A stretch of 64,000 nt of DNA from Lingula anatina (taxonomy: Eukaryota > Brachiopoda > Lingulata > Lingulida > Lingulidae): contig NW_019776049.1 of NCBI RefSeq assembly GCF_001039355.2, positions 1-64,000 on the forward strand, given 5' to 3'. Each line of letters opens with the position of its first letter. Within the stretch, counting starts at the first letter, position 1. Of this stretch, positions 13,901 to 25,405 are shown in pieces. The notes below the pieces were generated by a model that ran no database searches, was not told the origin of the DNA, and worked only from the letters and a program-made list of their open reading frames with translations. Both the position numbers and the translations under genes were made by a program.

Positions 13901-16900
13901 TATATCATTCCTTTAGGTATTAATTAGATGACTACATATTAAAGCTGAAATGTTATAAATGAGGTAGGGGATAAAATTGTTTAGAAGGAAATGTTCCAAA
14001 AATTGTTGAAAAGGAAGTGTTCCAAAAATTGTTGTGAAGGAAATGTTCCATTAATTACTCATCAACTTGCATATCACATGTTTAAATTAAACGTTCCATG
14101 GAACATGCATACTGGTTTATATTAGTGAACTTCTGTTTTGCTTTACATATATTTATATCATTAGTTTAATTCAGTTTGAAGTGCTCTCACTTTCATATGA
14201 AAAAGTAATTTTTTGTAACTCCTTTTATGCCCCTGGAATTAATGGTTTATCATTTAACCATTTCTGGAAAAGATTTTACCTGATTGTGAAATCTGCTTTC
14301 AGTCCCTAGACCCTGATTATGAAGCTGATGTGTATGATGAGTTATTGACTCAAGCAGAGATCCAAGGGAATTTAAACAAAGTGAACAGTAAGTCATCCCA
14401 CAGACACATGAATTTGTCTTTGTCTACTGTTAGAGTGCTGATAACAGTAATTGTAGACAGAAGGAAAATATGGAAATAATCAGTTACATTTCTGTTATCT
14501 ACAAGTGTCAAGTTATTCCAAGTATTTTGTCAGTATCCAGGAAATTTAGTTCTTGGTTTTGTATTAAATTATAGTTTGTGGAAATGGCAAAAAAAAAAAA
14601 AAAAAAAAGAAGAGAAAAAGTGTGTGCACATACAAAAAATATGTTTATTATTATGTTCCATGGATAATGTTATATTATATGTACAAAGCTTTCAAGAAAA
14701 AAGGACACACATCAACAACAGGTATTCAGTTTATAGTTGTACTACTGTTGCCTTTATGAGTTTATGGTTATGGTTGAGGGCAGTTTTCACATGGTCAGGA
14801 GTTTTATAATTATATGGTGACAGTTGATTGTGTGCTATTCTAAAACATGTTTTCATATCTTTGACAAGCACTTGGTGTGTATAGTATTAAAAGATGGAAT
14901 TCATTTAAAATCCATTAAAACCATTAAGTGTGTGATTTTTAGGCTGGATTTTAGGCTGGCGTACATTAGTATTGCCATGGAGCTTAAGCAAGAGGGGTTT
15001 TAATGTGAATCCCTGCTTTTAAAAACAAAACAGCTATTTTATCAAAGTAGGTAAAAAGTTATACTTAATGTCATATTTGCATCCTAAATTTCCAGCCATC
15101 AGGACATTGGACAGGCTAAATGATGCCCTGAACAAACAAGACATGGATGCCTTGATGAAACTGCTTCAATCACCTCTACTCAATCTGAGAGATGTCAGTC
15201 CAGACAAAAAGGAGTTTTATATGGCCAGACTTATCAATGACAGAGAAACAAAAATGGTGAGTTTTTTCATTTTATTTTTACAGAAAAAGTTGTTTGTCTT
15301 GTTTTGAACAATTGCATATGATTTTTGTTAACATTGCTAGTCAATTCTTTAAAAGTGAGGAAATTTTTGAATTCACGAAATCATTGAACACAAGTCAACT
15401 TATGTCTACAAGAACTAGCAGCAATGAATCTGTTGAGATAAAAACATTGTTGAAACAAATAATCATGTCCTTGACATTATCTTTTGTATTATTTTTGCTA
15501 ACATAAGGTGTTTGCTTTAATTTTAGAACAATAACAATGGAGAAGAAGTGATCTTAGACAAGGATGAGGTTCAGAATGCCATCTATGAAGCCAACAAAGA
15601 AGCAGACTCAGAGTATCAAAGTAAGAATCACCATATAAAGGTCTTTGATTTTTAATATATCTATTATATGTAATCATTTTTTATTTTTGTTTCCTTTCAG
15701 ATAAGTTTTAAAATTGCCCGTGTACTTTTTTTTTTTTTTTCAGCACACAAATCAAGCTGGTACCAAACTTTATAATTTGAGTATTACATGCACATAGAAT
15801 AAATTTCAGTTTTTGGCAGATAAACTTGATACCAACCAAAATTCTTCCCAAACCAACTTAGTAGAATTATCTCCCTTTCCTCTTCAGAAATGGTAGCAGT
15901 CCAAGGCATCAACAGTGCTCTGTCTGGAGAAGATCCCCAGGCCCTGATGAAGGCCTTAGCCAACCCTGCAGCCATGTTACCACCAGTGCATGACTTTGCA
16001 GCTAATCTTTACTTTGAAGAATTTGTGAACATCAAGGAAGAGAAACAGGTAACATCACGTATTACAGATATGGTAGTACTTTGGGAAGTATTCTATGTCA
16101 TATGAACTAAAATAGTCCAGAATATATTATAAATACAAATAAAGTTTGAAGAGGTTAAAGAAGTTAAAAGTTAAATTAATGGTAATAATAATGAACAAAA
16201 AATACTGGCTGTCAACAAAACAGCTTGATTTTGATGGTTGCTCTTTGGCTGAGGTACTGGCAGTTTGTACACTATAACATGTATTAACACAACTTCCATT
16301 ACTGGGCATTGAGTAAAGGATTTTGTGAGTTTTGTTGCATTGATTCTCAGTGCTTCATATAAACCTTTCAAGGAATTGTTTCTCTTTGCTAGGGTGATTT
16401 AGATTATGAGGAGATCTTTGGAGGAGTAAGAGGTAAGTTGAGCCTGTGTTTCAAAGTATCAGAAAGCACTATAATTTGGTGGGGAGATTTCACAAAAACA
16501 TATTTATATCATAATTAATTCATTAGAAAGCTAACACTTTGATAAACGGGTAGTGACTATTTTGTTCTCCTTTTAATGATACAAATTAGTTACTCAGTAT
16601 AATACTTTTTTTTTTTCAATTCATAGTGCTGTCTAGCATTGCCAAAATCAACCAGGCCGTGGAATCTGGAGATCCTCCTCTCACCTTCACTGCCTTGATG
16701 GATAAGAATGCACATATTCAGTTCCTGGATGAAAACAACCAGACCAAATATCAAGAGAACCTGAAGGAAGCAAAGAGAGAGAAGGCTGATGTAAGCTAAA
16801 GTGAAGCCAGTACTCTAAATGCTTTGACACATTAAAGTTTTGATAATGGTGCCAGACATCTGTGTTGTCATCAGTAAAACATCATGTAGCTAATTTATCA

Positions 16901-19900
16901 GTAAAAGATTTTCTTTATTTGAAAATGCCCAAACCTTTTCAGATGTGACTTCAAAATTCTTCAGCTTTCTTCACATATACTGTACATCATGTATTAGACA
17001 ATAAGTACAAATCCATTCTTGCACTAATTCTATCATAATGGTTTTGGTCTGCCACAATTTGTATTTGAGTTCCCTCAAATTATATTTCTTTCAGGCTCCT
17101 AATGAGTTGTTGACTCACTTTGAGATACAAGAGTGTGTGGACAATGTGAATAGTCAGGTTCAGGAAGAACATGAGAGTAAGTACAACAGATTAAACTCAA
17201 GTGCACTCCATCATTACTTTCTGAATCAAAGAAGAGGAGCCATTACCTTCATAATCAAAGGAAAAAATTCATAGTACTCTGAATTAAAGTTGTAAGTCAC
17301 TTATTCTGTCAACATCGTTTTCTTTAAGGAATTATAGCAGTAGGTTTGATCAATGACGCCATTGAGCGAGGGGATGCTGAAGGCACATTGCAGGCCCTCC
17401 TGGCGCCCAGTGCTCAGTTGAAGGGGGTGGAGGCTCCCCAGGCGCTGCATTACCAGAACCTGCTGGCCAAGGAGAAGAAACAGAAAGCAAAGGTGTGTAG
17501 TAATTCTAGACACAAGTTGTTCATTGCTTGATACTTGAGGCAATGTTTTGTAAAGGTTAGGACCAGGAAATGGAAAAATAATCACTTGAAAATTAATGAT
17601 GTAAATTTATTAAATGTCTGTTTTCTCCTTTTTGTCACATAACATGGTCTCTTTCGGGGAGTTGATATGCCTTTCTCTTTGTAGGAAATGGATGATGATG
17701 GTGCACAGCTTTGGTATGAAGACATCCAAACAACTGTTTCAAAAGCTAATAGAAATGCAGAGGAAGGACAAAAAAGTAAGTTCAACTGTAGCTAAAGCAA
17801 GCAAAATAATTGTTGATGTATCTCAAGATTTTACTAAGACTAACATATAGCCACTCATTGTGTTTGAATGGTCGCCCGAAATATGAATATTCTGTACTGA
17901 TTAATATTTTAAGGGTAGCTAACCTGTTCTCTATCTTTCTCCAGTGTCAGTTGGTGTAGCTGCCATTAACATTGCCATAGAAGATGGAGATCCAAAGAAC
18001 TTGATGAACACATTAAACAACCCTGACGTGACTCTGCACAGTCTCACTGCAGAGTGTGATGAGGGATATCTCAGTAAAATGCAAGAAGCTAAGAATAACA
18101 AGGCAGGATCAGGTAAGTATGATGTCTAAAATAACATTAAAATGTTGTGAGTTTGTACTGAATATTTACTGCTCAGTCAACAAATTTTAGCACATTTAAT
18201 TCTTTTAAATGACTGTTTACAAGTACATGACTCTTCATTTATGATGGTATGCTTAAACTTAAAATTTTATTTTTCTACTTTAATCCAGGTGACACAGGCA
18301 GTGGTTGGATGATGAACAGATTGAAAGATGGCAGCAAGTTCTACTTTAATACCGACACTCTGCAGTATGCCTGGGAGAGGCCAGAGGGGGTGGTCAAAGA
18401 TCACCTCTTACTTACCAGAGAAGAAATTCAGGTAAAAATATAGGATTGGAATTTTAAAGAAATTGTCATGTGTATTCTAAGTGACACCAATGGAGACTAC
18501 TTTGAGGTTTTTGTGCTCTTGAGTTTTGTTTGCGAAATATGCTGACAAACGGATAAGTTGTTATGTGTGTTTAAGTATTGAAAAAAATTAGTTGTTTTCT
18601 TTCATCTCAACTAATGTAACTTTAAATTCATAGGAATGATAATATGCTTGTGATATTGAATTTCAGAACATTGTAACAGAAGTTACAGCAGGGCATAATA
18701 GAGAGCTGTTATTTGCGGCCAATGAACCATTCATTGTGAAGATCCAGGCTCAGATCAGAGGGTACTTGGTACGGAAACAGTATAATGATAGGTTGGACTT
18801 CATGAAAACACAACTGCCTGCCATTACCAAGATTCAGGTAAGATTATCTGTTTACTTGATTGTTAGTCAATTCATAAACAAAGTGCAATGTATACAAGGT
18901 CAAGGCACCTGTTAATGCAAGTGTGGAGTTCATGTTGTTGTTTTACCAATGCTTTGTGCTTTTATTTATTAAAACTAAAAAAATATCAAATCCTTCTAAA
19001 CCAGTGAAAATTTATGCTTCCAAATGTAGATGTTGGAGATGCCAGTCTCAAATCATTTTCCATACCAAGTGCTGGCTCGGCACTACTTATAATCTATATG
19101 TTTTGATTCAAACTTCTTGGGAACATTACAGCAGTCTGTTTTGATGAATTTGATATCTAGTTTAGATATAAATAGAATATAATTTCTGTATTTCTAGGCC
19201 TGGTACAGGGGTAACAAGCAGAAACAGAAGTACCAGACAAGGCTAGCTGAACTGAAGGAAGGAGAACCAGCTGCTGTGAAGGTGGGTCTTTATCAAAATG
19301 ATACTATACCATGTTCGCCTTGACATAATAAATTTCAGCTCGTCACAAAAGAAAATTTAGCAGAAATAAAATATGGAAAAAAAGAGCCATGAGTAACTTT
19401 GAAATCAAAGTCCATTGTAGATAGAGCATTTATAATGTCTTTTTGCTTCAGATCCAAGCTGCAGTGAGAATGCACCAAGCCAGAAAGAAATACCAAAAAC
19501 AGAAAGACTATTACAAGAAAAATGTGAGGAATACTTGTGCACAAATCCTAATAGTATTGAGTAAAAGACTATCAACGCTTTAAGTTTTTTTGGTTAAATT
19601 ACTAAAACTTAAAAGTCTTCTTTTTGAGTTTGCATAACTCTAACATGTCTGAAAACAATTTTTATCACTTAAATATTTTGAAAGTAAGAATTGTTCAATT
19701 TGCTCATTATTTTTAATTTCAATTCAGGAACCCAAGATCGTCCAAATTCAAGCAGCCTGGAGATCTAGTATGGCCAGACAGGACTACAATAAACTCAGTA
19801 AGTTTTCTCTCTCTCCAAATTACAAACATACATTCAATTTTAACACAAAGAATATGTGATCTACCAGACTTTACGAAAGGCGTCGGACCATCGGACATGC

Positions 19901-22900
19901 CTGGCAAATTTTGTCTTGGTCCGATAAAAAATCCTGTGTCGTCGGACCTTATGTCCGGCGAGTTTTCAAACTGACTGGAAATGTGTAAATATAAGGAATG
20001 CGTTGTTGTTTCTTTTCTGGACGATATATTTTACTTCATTCGAAAAGAGATACGGGGTGAAAATCTCGGGGAGTTCCCAGCTAATTATACATAATTTATT
20101 AACCTCAGTTTCACTCACAAATACTATTTTGTGACTGGCTGAGGTTGGGGGATTCCTGGATGATGTAATGTACAGTCTCGTTTTCGTTTTTGTACTACCC
20201 CTAAAAATGGCCGCAACACATGTGCTCGTTTTATTTGCGTTTTTACAGACTTGATCCACTGTTTCTTCATTATCAGTCGTACACTGTACTCATGGATAAG
20301 CCTTTTGTTTAGAAATAGACTTTGTTGAACTTTAAACACTTCGTTGGTGCAAAGCGTGGCAAAAATGAAAACGAAGTGAGGAAGAGAAACGGAAGTTTAC
20401 TAAAATTGGAAAGAAGGTAGGCCCTGTCGGACTTATGATCTGTAGGAGAGGAAAATAGTGTGAGCCAAGTGTCAGGAGTACTAAAGTTATCATTTTGATC
20501 AATAGCAACATAAATGTTACAGTTTTATCACGGGTTCTTAAATTATGGAACATATGTACATATTTGCATGTACCGTTCACCACGAGTTGGAGAAAGTGCA
20601 CATGAACTTGAGAAAAGCTCACAGTTTGAGTTTCTTTTTATAAAAAAAGAAATAAAGTGAAGAAGGGACTTAGACTCGGGCTGGACAGTCCCTGTCAAAG
20701 CTTCAATTGGATGAAAGAGACCGCCTTACTGTGCTGTTTCAAAATGCATATGTTATTGCCAAAAACGTGTGAAATGGTTATCTGATTAACGGACATTTTT
20801 ATGGACATACATTTGATATTACTAGCTACACATTCTTCATACTTGTATTGTTTTTAGTCCTTGTGTCATTCCTCAATGTCTTTTTCATTAAATAAAAAAC
20901 TTGTTATGCAAACTTGTTTTTTTTTTTTTTCTTTCTTATTTTACTTTTTTTCCAAATAAATATATATCAAAAATTTAATATTTGATTAAATGTCAATTAT
21001 TTAAAACGTTAGAAAATACACATGAAAACATGTATAATGGTTCATATTTCTATTATTTTACTTCGGTCTGACAGATTTTGTTTCGGTCTGACAGAATTTT
21101 CAAGCTTGGCAGACCGAATGTCTGACAGATTTTTTGGCCTTTCGTAAAGTCTGATCTACCATGGCATTTAGAAAATTTAAGATTTGCAGACAGTATGAAA
21201 GTAGTGGCAGCAACATCTTCATGTTAAAATATATTCTGATTTTAGTTTTGCTTCTTTTCGCTTGTCTATCAGTAAAATGAATTGACCTTGATGATTTGAT
21301 TTCAGTGCACTCTGAGAATCCTCCTGTTGGTGTGGTCAGAAAATTTGTCCACTTGCTGGACCAGAGTGATATAGACTACAGTGAAGAGATTGGTAATATA
21401 ACAAATTTACACAAAACATGGATCAACAATTTGTTTATGAATTGATGAGTTAGAAATAGAAAAAGGTTTATCAGGTAGAGCTCTTCGCCCCTTTTTGACT
21501 GGGAAAATGATTGCTGTGATGCTTAAATTGAATATATCTGTTTTATAAAGTGTAGTGATAGTCATCTATGCAAGGTAGAATTCCCACAACATCTTCGTAT
21601 CATTTATGTTATTTCCTTACCTTCAGAGCTCCAGAATCTGCGCCAGCAAGTGGTGACAGCTATCCGCTCTAATCAACAGCTGGAGCAGGACTTGGACCAG
21701 ATGGACATTAAGATTGGACTTTTAGTGAAGAATAGAATAACACTACAGGTAAGTGAATAAGATGGAATTTATTTTGATATTTGTCTTTTAAAATGCACAG
21801 GGAAAGATTGGATATTTTTGTTGTGAGCAAAATATGGGGGTCATTTTGTTCTATTGATTCATATCCCGGTATTCTATTTATTTAGCAGTGTTTTTTCCTA
21901 CTGTTTACCTTTAGGCTAGAGTTGTAGATAATGATTGTATTTACAGACAATAGTCCCAGCCATGGCTTCAGCATCTTTTCTCCTCATTGCTCCATTTCTA
22001 ACACAGAGGCAGCAGGTATAGCTGCATGGTGTATCAACATGGCAAATGATTCTGACTTGCATATATCATTATTTGATTAATTTATCTTTTTTTGATGTTT
22101 TTCATTTTTCAGTAACTCTGTTATTAGGCTTCAGCGGTGGATTTGGCGCATGGCAGGGCTAGAGGTTCTTGATTCTGGTTTCATTTGGCAACTTTTGTGA
22201 TGATTTGCCAATTTATAGATTTCTTTTATGTGATGTTGAATATAATACGCTTTATGTTTGCATTTAGGAATTGGCTCCAGATGCTTGCAGAAATGGGATG
22301 CATGAGAAGTGCAAATTTTAACTTACGCATTTCTAAAAATTAAAATATCCTTTTTCAGGATGTAATCTCACATGACCGAAAACTCAAAGACTACAAAGAA
22401 AACCCTGCGGGTGCAGTCAGCAAAGGGCTGAAGTCTCTGAGCAAAGAGAGCAGGGAAAGACTCGAGGCCTACCAGCACTTGTTCTACCTGTTACAAACCA
22501 ACCCAACTTACCTGGCTAAGTTGATCTTTGAGATGCCACAGAGCCGGACCACCAAATTCATGGAGTCGGTTATTCTTACACTGTATAACTATGCATCTAA
22601 TCAGCGGGAGGAGTATCTGCTGCTCAAGTTGTTCAAGACTGCGTTAGAAGAGGAGATAAGGTATTTATTGTAAATTTTGCTATATTTTGTGTGTCTGAGG
22701 TTTTCATGTGCTTATATAATTACCTGGTTCAAGGTATTTGAAATGTCGGATGTGGATTTGGGGTAATATGCAATACAGCTTAGTTAATGCCCATCTTTTT
22801 GAATATGCTTTGATAAATATAAATTGCAAATGTCAACCTAGCAGTGTCTACAGCTGGAATTTCACACTTGTGTGCATTTTTACTATTGATGCATGCTTTC

Positions 22901-25145
22901 TCAGTAGACCACTCTCCCTATATGAAGCTTTGACACTTCCGAACTCAAATTAATAAGCAAGACTTTTGGCTAAAAGTTGATGTTATCAGTGAAATAAATC
23001 AAAATGGATGTTCAGGTTGAATGTTGAAAAATTGTGAGGCTGCCTGTTTGCTTTATTGCACATAAGACATTGAGAGGGGAGTGTTTGCACTTGAACAGTT
23101 CTTGATTTTGTCTATCATTTCCATTTAGTCAGTTGGGATTTAGATGAGGTACATTTTAATGTGCAATTTTGCTTTGTTGAAAAATGATTTTGTGCACATA
23201 CATTTGTTGACTCTCTTATCTGATTATTTAAACATTTGTTTTTCTGTGCATTCTCTTTAGACGAGGATCGTAAGTATTTTGTTTATTTTAGCTGCTCTTT
23301 ATAAGCTTCTTGCATTTTGTGAGTGATTTTTTTTCTTCATGTTTTGTTTGTTTCACATTCCTTAGATTTAGTTTGCAGGTGTTTTCAGATCCGACTTGTG
23401 ATATTTGTCACTTTCTGTTTGTAGATTGTGTTCAAATGTGCATAATGGATGTTTGTCTTGTAGAACCTGATCTCACTGAGTTCATTGTCTTTTGGTTTGT
23501 AGATAGAATGTCCATATATTAAGGAAATATTAATTAAACTAACACATTTCAAAATAGCCTGTGTGAATGAAAGTAGTGCTGGTGATAACTTAGCTGATTT
23601 GTAATGAAATAGTAATAGATTTTGTTGTCTTCTTCAATTATATGTTGCCATGTGGTTGCTTGGATTTAAAAAAAATATTATCAAGAAGGCATCAGACTTG
23701 GCTTTTCAGGCAGTCATTCAGAATGCCTGCTTTGCATTTTAGTTTGCAAGGGAATACAGGCATTTCTGCTTCTGTTTTAAGTTTTAAGTTGCACGAATTA
23801 ACATCTGTGGAATTTTAATTTAACAGTGACTTGATTTATGCATGACTTTTTATCATACATTAGGAGCAAATTATTTTCTGGACACTTATTCCTTTTAGAT
23901 ATAGTATGATCAAAAGAATTATTAGTCTTAGAAAAAAGCATGAATATGATGTCTCTGTGAGGAATGTGCATGGTTGCAACTAAGTCTGTCTTTGTTGTAT
24001 TTGTGCTTAGTGTAAGTATAGTAAGATGTAAAATAACAATCTACCAGGAGTAATCTATGTGGTGTAGCTACGTGTATTCTTCCTCATATTCAGTTTTGAT
24101 ATACAAGATATGTATTCAAAATCTCTAATACTTGAAATCTTTTTGTGTGGTTGAGTGTGATTTTTTTTGTCTTTTTTGTATTGTAGATCCAAAGTGGACA
24201 AGATGAGTGATATTGCTACGGGTAACCCACTGGTAGTCAAAATGATTGTGTCATTCAACAGGTGAGTTCCCTATTAGTGACGTGCATTTTCATTAAATTT
24301 CATACAATTATATGCATTTGGAGAGCTGGTTGTGTTATTGAATGATATTTGAGCAGCATTCTACCTTGTCTGTCACGTATTTTGCATTAGATTTTGGTAT
24401 GCTTTCAAAAATGTTAACAGTCTCCATCCTGGAAATGTAACACACATCCTCAAAGAGGATATGTGTAACTTGAGATTTCTTACCATAATTCTAATAATTG
24501 ATATGAATATTGATTTCATGAATGTTCTCTTTTTTTCCATAGAAATGCTAGAGGTTACTGCTCTTCTCTCCGAGAGCTGCTGAACCCACTGGTGACTAAG
24601 GTGATAGAGGACCGTAAGCTGGCCATAAATACCAATCCTACCGAGGTGTACAAGGCGTGGGTGAACCAAATGGAGACAGAAACTGGGGAAACTAGGTGGG
24701 CAAAAGAACAAATGAAAAATTGGATTTAATCTAAAAGTTGAAAAGCGATAAACTTTTTTCTATTTAATAATGGTACTTCGTAGTTGCTCAGAAGGAAATT
24801 GTACTTGAATGAAATTGATTCTTTTTTTTTTTTTTTCTTTTCACAGTGGCTTGCCATATGATGTGACCACAGAGCAGGCCCTGGAACATGAGGAAGTGAG
24901 AACCAGGCTGGAGCAGTCTGTGGCAGATCTGAGGGTGGCAACTGATATGTTCCTGCAGCACATCTTGGCAAATCTAGATAAAATACCGTAAGCCATACTA
25001 ACACATCTAGGGGGACCCTGTTTCCCAAAAGAACTTTTGGGAATCTCCATAGGTTTTATTTTAGCCTGTTCAGAATTTCATGCACTCTAGTTTCATTTCA
25101 TATTGATTTTGAATGTGGCATGTGGCCTATTATTGTATGTCAACT

Positions 25146-25219
<74 letters not shown>

Positions 25220-25345
25220 TCAACTTTGACCATTCATTTTTAGCTATGGTATGCGCTACATGGCCAAGGTCATGAAAGATGCACTCCATAACAAGTTTCC
25301 AGAGGCAGCTGAAAAAGATGTTCTGAAAGTGAGTACTGTGGTCTA

Positions 25346-25405
<60 letters not shown>

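Noticed and set aside
19966-20622. Minus-strand ORFs (97, 71 and 96 aa) inside the transposon-like element
   Set aside because: Overlapping frames, no recognisable transposase motif or catalytic triad; treated as chance ORFs in a non-autonomous element.
24373-25050. Minus-strand ORFs of 112, 100 and 69 aa
   Set aside because: They lie opposite IQGAP GRD exons and resemble no known protein.
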